Part shown: one piece after another, positions 1-6,403 of the stretch
How positions within the stretch are numbered: position 1 is the first letter of the stretch
Layout of the letters: each line of letters begins with the position of its first letter
Source of the DNA: Rikenellaceae bacterium
Lineage (GTDB): Bacteria; Bacteroidota; Bacteroidia; Bacteroidales; UBA932
Assembly (NCBI GenBank): GCA_012800665.1
Contig: JAAZIW010000020.1
Span: forward strand, 1-6,403
DNA: 6,403 nt
Direction of reading: 5' to 3'
Notes under the pieces: model-generated
What the model was told of the DNA's origin: nothing
The model's input: only the letters and a program-made list of their open reading frames with translations
The model's database searches: none
Program-made: the position numbers and the translations under genes

Positions 1-952
1 AGCTGAATTCCAATACGCCGGTCCTGGCAGTGGGAGCAGCGTTTTCCGCCACATTGACAGTAATTGCTGTAACACCGTCCACATCCTTAACAGAAGCTAT
101 GGAAAGCCACGGAACTTCGTTCTCGTAATTGAAGCTTTGTCCCTTTACAGTTGCATTTATGGTAATGGTGGAAGCAGCGCTGCCTACATTGAATACATCT
201 TGTTCGAGAGCGAGAAGCGCCTTCTTAACCTTCAACACGGATACATCCACCAATTCAATAACAGTTCCGTAAGTGGTTTTGGGACCCTGAACGGTAACCT
301 CATCGCCGACTGCGATATTGAAGCTGGCCCAGTTATATGCGCCTGTCGCATCTACAGTTCCGTAAATGTAAATTTCTCCGGTACCGTCATTGAGATACCA
401 GTTGCCATAAGTCGTGTTTGCTATGCCTGTGCATATACCCTTTACCATGAACACCTTGCCATCAGGTCCGGCTATGACCTCGGCGCAAGTGGCCTGACTG
501 ATAACAGGCTCGTTCTGCGAAACCGTTATAAATTGGGTTTTGTCGCCGCAAACAAGGTGCAATACTACGCTTTTGTAATTATCGGATTTGGGGGCCGTAA
601 TGGTAACGGTATGTTCGCCTTCTCCGCCGGAAGTTTTGTCAGCGGTCAGCCACGACTTAATCTTTACCCCATGAGGCTTTATCTCAACACCCGTGGGAGC
701 AATGAGGGTATCTACCTTAACAGACTTATTCTCAGCGTTTTTCCATGTATAGGAAGCCTCTTCAAAAATCTTCCATTCGTCGGAGATAGTGAATTTGAGG
801 GTTGCGCTGCCGCCTGCCGGAGGTATTTGTAAATAGGAAGCCTCAACAGACAATCCGCTTATGTCATTGCCCGTTATTTTTTCGGGGGTGCATCCGATGA
901 GCAGGGAGGCGATTGCCACCACTGCAGAAAGAATAAAATATTTTGCTTTCAT
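1..952 (-). CDS. Surface lipoprotein with BACON, OB-like and BACON domains (3' end outside window)
   Basis: This gene reads right to left from the ATG at 952 and stays open for 317 codons to the left edge, so its C-terminus is missing. The N-terminus is a lipoprotein signal: a short basic start, a hydrophobic stretch and the lipobox Leu-Ile-Gly-Cys with Cys21 as the lipidated residue. Residues about 35-147 resemble a BACON-type immunoglobulin-like domain (SWLTAD at 100-105, FITVSQ at 141-146). Residues about 150-242 resemble the OB-like domain common in Bacteroidales surface proteins (NTTYGNWYLNDGTGEIYIYG at 179-198, VGDEVTVQGPKTTYG at 215-229). Residues 245 onward begin a second BACON domain (PWLSI at 281-285, ARTGVLEFS at 309-317). 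BACON domains are usually read as carbohydrate or mucin binding, but that is family knowledge and the ligand is unknown. Residues after Cys21 (TPEK) are only weakly acidic, so surface exposure is plausible, not shown. It starts 20 bases after the TonB-dependent receptor stop and is probably co-transcribed with it. A catalytic domain could follow beyond the edge. Confidence 0.93.
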   Translation of the reverse strand, partial: MKAKYFILSAVVAIASLLIGCTPEKITGNDISGLSVEASYLQIPPAGGSATLKFTISDEWKIFEEASYTWKNAENKSVKVDTLIAPTGVEIKPHGVKIKSWLTADKTSGGEGEHTVTITAPKSDNYKSVVLHLVCGDKTQFITVSQNEPVISQATCAEVIAGPDGKVFMVKGICTGIANTTYGNWYLNDGTGEIYIYGTVDATGAYNWASFNIAVGDEVTVQGPKTTYGTVIELVDVSVLKVKKALLALEQDVFNVGSAASTITINATVKGQSFNYENEVPWLSIASVKDVDGVTAITVNVAENAAPTARTGVLEFS

Positions 953-972
953 AATATAAATATCGGATTAAA

Positions 973-3900
973 TTAATTAAACATGTACTTGAGTCCTATC
1001 TGGGCATACCAAGCCTGACCGATGTTCTTTACATCCGTCCAAGTTTGAGTGCTGCCGCTGATAACCTTTGGAACCGAAATTACGGGGATACCGTCTGAGC
1101 CGACATTATCAACCACGAGTATGCGGCCGGACTTCATTTCGGGATTCATTTGCTTGGAAACACCCCAAGAATCATTGAAGAGGTTGAGTACGTTCTGTAC
1201 ATCGAAACTGAGCCTGAGAACATTCTTTGTACCTGCCACTTTAATCTTGAAGTCGTGTGCATAATGGAAATCCACACGGTGTACCCAGGGATTATATACG
1301 CTGTAGGCCTCGGCATATTCGCCCATGTGCTTGCTGAGATATGCATCCTTTGCGGCAAAAGCGAAGAAGCGCTCGGCATCGTCGGGCGAGGCAAACTTAA
1401 CCTGTTCGTCTTCATAATCCTTCTTGGTGGGAATATAGATGGCGTCATAGTTATAGTTGTCTCCGTTGATGTCGTTGTCGTACATATAAGAGTAATTGTA
1501 ACCTCCTCTCCAGCCTGTATAGAAGATGCTGAAGTGGTTGTCGCCCTTATCGCGATAAGAGAGGTTTACATAGAAACGATCCGGAGTTACATAGCTTGAG
1601 TTATGGAGAACCGGATTGTTGGGACCATCTACCGTGGGGATATAGGTGAATGCCGAAGAAGCATCAGAGCCGGGCATGCCGGTGAGCTCCTTGGACCAGG
1701 TGCGGGTGTAAGCTGCGCTGATATCCAAACCCTTGACAGGGGTGGTCTGCAACTGGAAGCTGGCTGTTCCGCCATAGCCCTTGTTGGTATTGGTAAGATA
1801 GTATATGGAATACCGATTGTATGTGTAGTCTGACGGGAAGATATGACGCTTGTCAGCTCCGTTCAGACGGGCGAATCCATCGGTATCTTTCATATTGATA
1901 TCCCTGATGCGTACACCGTTGATAGTCTTATTGAAGATAACTTCACCGGTAACGCTGAGCGGAAATTCGGTTGGCAGGGCATAATCCAATGCGAGGGAGG
2001 TCTTCCATACCTGAGGCATCTTGAAGTCAGGATCCACAGCTGCAACGCTGCCGCTGAAAGTTCCATCCTCCGGAGTAACCGTAAGAGGATATTTATTAGG
2101 ATCGAGACTGTTAAGATATGTCAAAAGCTCTCCGCTGTCGGTAATGAATTTTCCGGCAAAAGCATTCAGAATATCAAGATCGGACCTGGCAGCATTAACC
2201 GCTCCGCCCGCATATCTTGTGGTTGCCGAACTTACCATCTGCACCAAGCCTGCGTTTGAAGGCATATTGGTGAAGAATACAAGGGGCAGACGACCGGTAA
2301 AGATACCGGTACCTCCACGCAGCTTGAGGGAGTGATCACCGAACACATCATAGGTAAAGCCCAGACGAGGATTGAACATAAGCTTCGGTGTGGGCCACTT
2401 GCCGGTATCTACGTGAATTCCGTTATAATCTGTATCGTAAATCTTCTGGTTCCTCATGAGGTCCTGATTGTCGAAGAGTATGGTTTCGAGGCGAAGACCT
2501 GCAACGAGCTTGAGTTTTTCATTGGGGTTCCATTCGTCCTGAGCATAGGCGGAAAGTTTATGGAAACGCACGCGTGATGCGGGATTCTTATCACCGTCAT
2601 AGCCATATGTAAGGGCCACGGTCTCGGGAGCCGCCTTGTTCAAGAAGTCGTTAAGAGAATTATAGCGGTAATAACCGGTACCGTTACGCATATAGGCGTT
2701 ATCTGCCAGCTGATAGTCGTAGGAAAGACCGGCCATAATCTTATGAGCGCCCAAATAATAAACCAAATCGTCTTTTACAGTCAACACCTGATTATGAACA
2801 GCATTATTCCATGTAAAGAGCTCGTAACCTACAGACATATAAGGAGTAAGAGCGCCTGTGGCAACCATGCCTCCATCGAGGATGTCGATGAACGGGAAGG
2901 GGTCTGATGTGCTTCCGCGAAGGTCGCTGAGGTCGGAATAAGTAACTAAGAGCTGATTGGAAAGGTCATTGGTGAAGCGGCTGTGAAGGTCTAAAGAGAA
3001 GGTGTTCGCATTATTGTTCATGGAATACATGGAGTTTGCAAACGAGAAACTGTAAAGACCTACACGGGATTCGGTGGTGCGCTGACCGCAGTTCGAAGAA
3101 CTGTTGTTGGGATTACTGAAATAGGTGTTCACCGTACGGTTGTAACGGAGCGCAAGATGATGATTGCGGGTAATGTTCCAGTCGATGCGGCCGAGAATCT
3201 TGGTATTGGTCTCATTGGCCGGGAAATCGGTATAAGAGCCGGTATCATAACCGTAATTATCTTTCAAATAATCTTTTACCCGTTGAAGGTCAGCCTGAGT
3301 GGTACGGGAGATGTATTTGTCTTGACTGCCAACACCATCGGTAGAAGCTCGCCAGCTGTTGACAACTGTAGGAACAACACTGTGTTCGTAGTTTACGAAG
3401 AAGAAAAGTTTGTTCTTGATAATAGGGCCGCCGAGCGTGAGACCATAGGTGGTTGTGCGGTCTTTTTCACGGGCTGTGGCGATTTCCGTTCCGGCAACGC
3501 TGTTACCGCGCATATTCTCGTTACGATGATAAACATAGGCGGTTCCCTTGAAGGTATTGGTACCGGACTTGGTGATGGCGTTCACACCGCCGCCCACAAA
3601 GTTGTTCTGACGAACGTCATAGGGAGAAATAACCACCTGCATTTCCTCAATGGCATCGATGGAGATAGGGTTGCCGCCGCCGGGAAGAGCACCGGATAGA
3701 CCGAAGTTGTTGTTGAAGTTGGCGCCGTCGACAGTAAAGTTGGCGGTACGGCTATCAGTTCCGGCAAAAGACATTCCGTTGCCTCCATAGGGAGAAAGCT
3801 TGGTAACATCGGTAATGCTGCGGCTGATGGTGGGCAGAGCTTCAATTTGACTGTTGTTGATGTTGGTTGAAGCGCCTGTTTTTTCGGTTGTGAACTTGGA

Positions 3901-4284
3901 GGTGGGAGTTGCTATTACAACTGCTTCCCCAAGAGTCAGAGCTTCTTCCTTTACGGTGGCATTCAGACTGTAAGTCTCACCGAGTTGGAGAGTTACTCCG
4001 GTGTAGGTGGCTTTCTGATAGCCGAGACTGGATACCTCTACTTCGTAAGGACCGCCGGCACGCATACCGTTGATGGCATAGCGGCCGTCATTGTTGGTAA
4101 CTACGCCATAATTGGTTCCCGAAGGAGTATGGGTAGCAACTACCGCAACGCCGGGAACGGGATTACCGTTCTGGTCGACTACGCGGCCACCAAGTGAGGA
4201 TGTTGTTATCTGCGCAAGGGCAGGAACGACGATAAATGCCGCCAGGACAACTGACAGCAGCTTTTTAAAGAATGATTTAATCAT
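973..4284 (-). CDS. Oar-like TonB-dependent outer-membrane receptor
   Basis: A complete 1103-residue gene for an outer-membrane transporter powered by TonB-ExbB-ExbD. Residues 1-24 are a Sec signal peptide ending Ala-Leu-Ala, with Gln25 as the likely mature start. Residues about 31-112 form the carboxypeptidase-regulatory-like beta-sandwich (GGRVVDQNGNPVPGVAV, TNNDGRYAI) typical of Bacteroidetes receptors. EAVVIA at 120-125 may be the TonB box. The plug spans about 140-250, with TANFTVDGANFNN at 180-192, NPISIDAIEEMQV at 205-217, PYDVRQ at 221-226 and AITKSGTNTFKGTAY at 236-250. This plug pattern is characteristic of the Oar subgroup, not of SusC. The remainder is a large beta-barrel rich in Asn, Tyr and Asp. 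The end reads Lys-Tyr-Met-Phe-Asn, so the usual terminal Phe is followed by one extra Asn. No SusD gene is adjacent; a BACON lipoprotein follows after 20 bases. Some Oar proteins have been linked to protein export or adhesion, but the cargo here cannot be inferred. The start is supported by the signal peptide; no Shine-Dalgarno is visible. Confidence 0.96.
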   Translation of the reverse strand: MIKSFFKKLLSVVLAAFIVVPALAQITTSSLGGRVVDQNGNPVPGVAVVATHTPSGTNYGVVTNNDGRYAINGMRAGGPYEVEVSSLGYQKATYTGVTLQLGETYSLNATVKEEALTLGEAVVIATPTSKFTTEKTGASTNINNSQIEALPTISRSITDVTKLSPYGGNGMSFAGTDSRTANFTVDGANFNNNFGLSGALPGGGNPISIDAIEEMQVVISPYDVRQNNFVGGGVNAITKSGTNTFKGTAYVYHRNENMRGNSVAGTEIATAREKDRTTTYGLTLGGPIIKNKLFFFVNYEHSVVPTVVNSWRASTDGVGSQDKYISRTTQADLQRVKDYLKDNYGYDTGSYTDFPANETNTKILGRIDWNITRNHHLALRYNRTVNTYFSNPNNSSSNCGQRTTESRVGLYSFSFANSMYSMNNNANTFSLDLHSRFTNDLSNQLLVTYSDLSDLRGSTSDPFPFIDILDGGMVATGALTPYMSVGYELFTWNNAVHNQVLTVKDDLVYYLGAHKIMAGLSYDYQLADNAYMRNGTGYYRYNSLNDFLNKAAPETVALTYGYDGDKNPASRVRFHKLSAYAQDEWNPNEKLKLVAGLRLETILFDNQDLMRNQKIYDTDYNGIHVDTGKWPTPKLMFNPRLGFTYDVFGDHSLKLRGGTGIFTGRLPLVFFTNMPSNAGLVQMVSSATTRYAGGAVNAARSDLDILNAFAGKFITDSGELLTYLNSLDPNKYPLTVTPEDGTFSGSVAAVDPDFKMPQVWKTSLALDYALPTEFPLSVTGEVIFNKTINGVRIRDINMKDTDGFARLNGADKRHIFPSDYTYNRYSIYYLTNTNKGYGGTASFQLQTTPVKGLDISAAYTRTWSKELTGMPGSDASSAFTYIPTVDGPNNPVLHNSSYVTPDRFYVNLSYRDKGDNHFSIFYTGWRGGYNYSYMYDNDINGDNYNYDAIYIPTKKDYEDEQVKFASPDDAERFFAFAAKDAYLSKHMGEYAEAYSVYNPWVHRVDFHYAHDFKIKVAGTKNVLRLSFDVQNVLNLFNDSWGVSKQMNPEMKSGRILVVDNVGSDGIPVISVPKVISGSTQTWTDVKNIGQAWYAQIGLKYMFN

Positions 4285-4329
4285 AAATGATGTGTGATTT
4301 GATTAAAGTTTTTTCACAATTACAAAGTA

Positions 4330-4360
4330 CAAAAATAATCATAATTTTGGACATGGCAAT
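4330..4360 (-). promoter_or_regulatory. Putative Bacteroidetes-type promoter for the receptor-lipoprotein operon
   Basis: On the minus strand, 4337-4330 reads TATTTTTG, a full match to the TAnnTTTG -7 consensus of Bacteroidetes. ATTG at 4360-4357 matches three of four positions of the TTTG -33 element, with a 19-base spacer, which is in the normal range. Transcription would begin near 4323-4326 and give a leader of about 40 nt before the receptor ATG at 4284. The region is AT-rich, so a chance match is possible. Confidence 0.6.
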
Positions 4361-4375
4361 TAATTTTTCCACTTT

Positions 4376-4403
4376 GAGCAAAAAACTTTTTCAGCCCTTG
4401 CTC
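4376..4403. repeat. Six-base inverted repeat between the divergent promoters
   Basis: GAGCAA at 4376-4381 and TTGCTC at 4398-4403 are perfect inverted copies separated by 16 bases. The right arm covers the TTG of the putative metK -33 element, so a bound protein would touch that promoter. This may be an operator, but a six-base dyad can arise by chance, and no regulator gene is present in the window. Confidence 0.25.
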
Positions 4404-4427
4404 TATTGTTTTTTTTGCGTACCTTTG
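4397..4427 (+). promoter_or_regulatory. Putative Bacteroidetes-type promoter for metK
   Basis: TACCTTTG at 4420-4427 matches the TAnnTTTG -7 consensus completely. CTTG at 4397-4400 matches three of four bases of the TTTG -33 element, with a 19-base spacer. The predicted start of transcription, about 4431-4435, falls just ahead of the riboswitch stem at 4442. The metK leader would therefore be about 60 nt and consist almost entirely of the aptamer, which supports both calls. Confidence 0.72.
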
Positions 4428-4440
4428 TCCACTAATATAC

Positions 4441-4496
4441 CGCGGGGAAAGATTTGAACAAGCTTGCAACCCCGCCTTTAAAAAAATGCTAAAATG
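4441..4496 (+). promoter_or_regulatory. SAM-II class riboswitch (S-adenosylmethionine aptamer) in the metK leader
   Basis: GCGGGG at 4442-4447 pairs perfectly with CCCCGC at 4470-4475, giving the six-pair P1 stem. The 22-nt loop carries GATTTG at 4451-4456 and GCTTGCA at 4462-4468. The 3' tail contains TTTAAA at 4477-4482 and GCTAAA at 4488-4493. This order (stem, GAUUUG, CUUGCA, stem, UAAA, GCUAAA) is the remembered conserved pattern of the SAM-II H-type pseudoknot. AGC at 4461-4463 can pair with GCT at 4488-4490 as part of the pseudoknot. GCTAAA directly touches the metK ATG at 4494. By family knowledge, SAM binding stabilises the pseudoknot and blocks translation initiation, so high SAM would switch metK off. 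SAM-V has a related binding core and is the main alternative. The call rests on pattern matching by eye, without a covariance-model score. Confidence 0.85.
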
Positions 4497-5726
4497 AATT
4501 ATCTTTTTACATCCGAGAGCGTCTCGGAAGGTCATCCCGACAAAGTCGCAGACCAAATTTCAGATTCCATCCTCGATGAATTCCTCCGCCAGGACCCCGA
4601 GTCCAAAGTGGCGGTTGAAACCTTTTGTACCGCAGGCCTTGTGATTGTGGGCGGAGAGGTGCGCAGCGATAATGCCTATGTGGATATACAAAAGACCGTG
4701 CGCAACACCATCTCCCGAATAGGTTATACCAAAGCGGAATACGGCTTCGATGCCTCAAGCTGCGGAGTCATCAGCACCATTCACGAACAAAGCGCAGATA
4801 TAAACCGCGGCGTGGTCCGCTCCTGCGAAGACGAGCAGGGCGCCGGTGACCAAGGCATGATGTTCGGCTATGCCTGCAAAGACACCCCCGAATACATGCC
4901 GCTGGCTCTTTATCTGTCGCATAATCTTCTTAATATTCTTGCTGAGATAAGGCATAAAGGCTCGGAGCGCATGTTTTATCTGAGGCCCGATGCAAAAGCG
5001 CAGTTCACCATAGAATATTCTTCCGAAACTCACAAGCCGCTGCGTGTGCACACAATAGTGCTGAGCACCCAGCACGATGAATTCGATTCGGATGATGCAA
5101 TGCATGCGCGTATAGAAAAAGATGTGCGGGAGGTAGTGCTTCCGGCCCTTATATCCGGTCTTCCCGAAAACCTTCAAGCCCTCTTTGACGAACAATTCAT
5201 ACTGCATGTGAACCCCACAGGGAAATTCGTAATAGGAGGCCCTGCAGGCGACACCGGACTTACGGGCCGCAAAATTATAGTGGACTGCTACGGCGGACAC
5301 GGAGCCCATGGCGGCGGAGCTTTCAGCGGCAAAGATCCCAGCAAGGTGGACCGCAGCGCCGCCTATGCAGCCCGATGGCTTGCCAAAAACCTTGTGGCCG
5401 CCGGGATTGCAGACGAATGCTTGGTACAGCTCGCCTATGCAATCGGCATAGCTGAGCCCGTAAGCATCTTTGTGAATAGTTATGGCACTGCTCATATAGG
5501 CGATAATGCCCGGACAGATGCTCTTATCGCCTCAAAACTCAGACAATTATTCGACCTCCGGCCTGCCGCAATAATCCGCCGCTTCGGCCTTAAAAACCCA
5601 ATCTACTCCCCAACTGCAGCTTATGGCCACTTCGGCAGAGCCCCTTATATAAAAGACGGGATACAGTTTTTCGGCTGGGAAAAATTGGATGCGGTGCCTA
5701 TCCTTAAAGAAGCGTTCGGCGGATAA
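4494..5726 (+). CDS. metK: S-adenosylmethionine synthase (methionine adenosyltransferase)
   Basis: The product joins L-methionine and ATP into S-adenosylmethionine, releasing phosphate and pyrophosphate. It is a cytosolic Mg2+- and K+-dependent enzyme, normally a tetramer. The 410-residue protein is complete and has the family motifs in order: FTSESVSEGHPDK at 5-17 (His14 and Asp16 in the ATP/metal site), GAGDQG at 116-121, LRPDAK at 163-168, VLSTQH at 189-194, NPTGKFVIGGP at 240-250, GLTGRKIIVD at 255-264, and the phosphate loop GGGAFSGKDPSK at 273-284, followed by VDRSAAYAAR. The C-terminal AYGHFGR motif is also present. It is somewhat longer than the 384-residue E. coli enzyme. The start is fixed by the conserved N-terminus, which lies only a few residues in. 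No Shine-Dalgarno precedes it; instead the riboswitch touches the ATG. No other methionine-cycle gene is beside it, so regulation probably acts on this gene alone. Confidence 0.99.
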   Translation: MNYLFTSESVSEGHPDKVADQISDSILDEFLRQDPESKVAVETFCTAGLVIVGGEVRSDNAYVDIQKTVRNTISRIGYTKAEYGFDASSCGVISTIHEQSADINRGVVRSCEDEQGAGDQGMMFGYACKDTPEYMPLALYLSHNLLNILAEIRHKGSERMFYLRPDAKAQFTIEYSSETHKPLRVHTIVLSTQHDEFDSDDAMHARIEKDVREVVLPALISGLPENLQALFDEQFILHVNPTGKFVIGGPAGDTGLTGRKIIVDCYGGHGAHGGGAFSGKDPSKVDRSAAYAARWLAKNLVAAGIADECLVQLAYAIGIAEPVSIFVNSYGTAHIGDNARTDALIASKLRQLFDLRPAAIIRRFGLKNPIYSPTAAYGHFGRAPYIKDGIQFFGWEKLDAVPILKEAFGG

Positions 5727-5740
5727 AAAATTAATTTTTT
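5725..5740. terminator. AT-only palindrome at the metK stop, possible weak terminator
   Basis: Sixteen bases reading A6-TTAA-T6 form a perfect palindrome that begins inside the metK TAA stop, and the T run continues to 5742. The RNA could fold into an A-U hairpin followed by a short U run. It lacks the G/C stem of a standard intrinsic terminator, so termination here would be inefficient. It is the only terminator-like element seen after metK. Confidence 0.3.
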
Positions 5741-5763
5741 TTGATGGTTTTCATAATTTCCTA

Positions 5764-5800
5764 TGCGATAAACTTCGCAACGAAAAATGTCGCAATGAAA
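5764..5800. repeat. Three TGCGA/TCGCA half-sites and a 15-base direct repeat ahead of the nucleotidyltransferase
   Basis: TGCGA at 5764-5768 and TCGCA at 5775-5779 form an inverted repeat with a 6-base gap. TCGCAACGAAA at 5775-5785 is repeated as TCGCAATGAAA at 5790-5800 with a 15-base period and one mismatch. The cluster lies just upstream of the likely promoter of the next gene, a place where an operator could sit. The function is unknown and the units are short. Confidence 0.35.
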
Positions 5801-5815
5801 TTCCGATTATTTCCG

Positions 5816-5823
5816 TAAATTTG
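5816..5823 (+). promoter_or_regulatory. Putative -7 promoter box of the nucleotidyltransferase gene
   Basis: TAAATTTG matches the Bacteroidetes -7 consensus TAnnTTTG fully, but it ends only 6 bases before the ATG at 5830. Transcription would then start at or within a few bases of the start codon, giving a leaderless or nearly leaderless message. No good -33 element is found at the usual spacing; AATG at 5794-5797, 18 bases away, matches only two of four. The gene may instead be read from metK or from an unseen promoter. Confidence 0.45.
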
Positions 5824-5829
5824 CAGAAT

Positions 5830-6403
5830 ATGAAACCTACACTATTAGTTCTTGCTGCCGGAATGGGCAGCCGTTACGGCGGACTCAAACAGTTGGACGG
5901 ACTGGGTCCGAATCAGGAAACCATTATAGATTATTCGATATATGATGCCGTACGTGCCGGCTTCGGCAAGGTGGTATATATTGTAAGGGAACATTTCCTG
6001 GAAGATTTCAAGCAGCTTGTGGCTAAAAAATACTCCCGCGTAAAATGCACCGACGGAAGTCTTTTGCAATTCGAATTTGTAACTCAGGAACTGAACAAGA
6101 TTCCAGCCGGTTATGAGGTGAATCCCGAAAGGCAAAAGCCCTGGGGCACCGCCCACGCCATGCTTATGGCAAAGGATGTGATTCACGAGCCCTTTGCCGT
6201 AATCAACGGTGATGATTATTATGGAAGAGAATCTTTTGAATTGATGGGAGATTGGTGCCGTACCCACGAAAACACCAAGGGCGAATATTGCATAATGGGC
6301 TTCAAGCTTGACAATACCCTCAGCGAAAGCGGCGGCGTTTCACGCGGAATCTGCCACTATGACTCAAATCGCGGACTCAACACCATAGAGGAGCATCTTA
6401 ATA
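5830..6403 (+). CDS. Sugar-phosphate-type nucleotidyltransferase (3' end outside window)
   Basis: The gene is open from ATG 5830 to the right edge, giving the first 191 codons. The N-terminus LVLAAGMGSRYGGLKQL at residues 6-22 is the glycine-rich nucleotide-binding loop of the NTP_transferase Rossmann-like fold (GxGxR followed by a conserved Lys). PWGTAHA at 104-110 matches the base/ribose-contacting segment, and NGDDYYG at 126-132 holds the metal-binding Asp residues of the GD(D/x) motif. GGVSRG at 168-173 is a further conserved patch. Family members transfer a nucleotide from NTP to a sugar phosphate or phosphocholine, making activated precursors for cell-surface glycans. The substrate cannot be decided from the part seen. 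The start is chosen because the beta1-loop motif begins within eight residues of this Met. The gene follows metK by 103 bases with no evident functional link. Similar Bacteroidetes genes often sit beside a phosphotransferase gene, which could lie just past the edge. Confidence 0.92.
   Translation, partial: MKPTLLVLAAGMGSRYGGLKQLDGLGPNQETIIDYSIYDAVRAGFGKVVYIVREHFLEDFKQLVAKKYSRVKCTDGSLLQFEFVTQELNKIPAGYEVNPERQKPWGTAHAMLMAKDVIHEPFAVINGDDYYGRESFELMGDWCRTHENTKGEYCIMGFKLDNTLSESGGVSRGICHYDSNRGLNTIEEHLN

Noticed and set aside
137..832. 231-codon open frame on the plus strand
   Set aside because: It lies opposite the lipoprotein, whose minus-strand frame has a signal peptide, lipobox and BACON motifs and continues past the edge. 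The plus-strand product shows no recognisable domain.
4486..4497. Tiny upstream frame Met-Leu-Lys-stop overlapping the metK ATG in an ATGA arrangement
   Set aside because: The bases are explained by the conserved GCTAAA of the riboswitch placed next to the start codon. There is no ribosome-binding signal for a three-codon peptide.
4320..4556. 78-codon minus-strand frame across the intergenic region and the start of metK
   Set aside because: It would run through the metK promoter, the riboswitch and conserved metK codons. The product has no recognisable features and no start context.
4755..5495. 246-codon open frame on the minus strand inside metK
   Set aside because: It is antisense to a fully conserved metK and is an effect of codon composition. 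Its product has no recognisable motif and no start signals.
5774..5784. TTCG-CAA-CGAA hairpin
   Set aside because: Four pairs with a three-base loop and no T run is too weak to call a terminator. It is covered by the repeat cluster already listed.
5845..6267. 140-codon open frame on the minus strand
   Set aside because: It is the shadow of the nucleotidyltransferase, whose plus-strand frame carries the glycine-rich loop and NGDDYYG motifs.

Overview
The window looks like chromosomal DNA from a member of the Bacteroidetes, probably the order Bacteroidales. Three things point there: an Oar-type TonB-dependent receptor followed by a BACON-domain lipoprotein, promoter elements of the Bacteroidetes type (TTTG-like at -33 and TAnnTTTG at -7), and the absence of Shine-Dalgarno sequences ahead of the starts. 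Genus cannot be told from this sequence. No RNA gene, CRISPR array, insertion sequence or phage gene is visible, and there is no gene-free stretch longer than about 210 bases.

Left part, minus strand (1-4284). A 1103-residue outer-membrane TonB-dependent receptor is followed after 20 bases by a lipoprotein with a BACON / OB-like / BACON layout, which runs off the left edge. The two are very probably one transcript from a promoter near 4330-4360. They look like a surface uptake or export pair without a SusD partner. The substrate is not readable from the sequence.

Middle (4285-4493). This divergent intergenic region holds two back-to-back Bacteroidetes-type promoters. On the plus strand the whole metK leader is occupied by what appears to be a SAM-II class riboswitch: a six-pair G/C stem, a GATTTG...GCTTGCA loop and a 3' GCTAAA that directly touches the metK start codon. 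This would give direct feedback of S-adenosylmethionine on its own synthase.

Right part, plus strand (4494-6403). Complete metK (S-adenosylmethionine synthase, 410 residues) is followed by a 103-base gap with short repeats and a second -7-like box only 6 bases from the next start. Then comes the first 191 codons of a sugar-phosphate-type nucleotidyltransferase, cut by the right edge. The metK-riboswitch unit is the best-understood circuit here; the receptor-lipoprotein pair is the least characterised.
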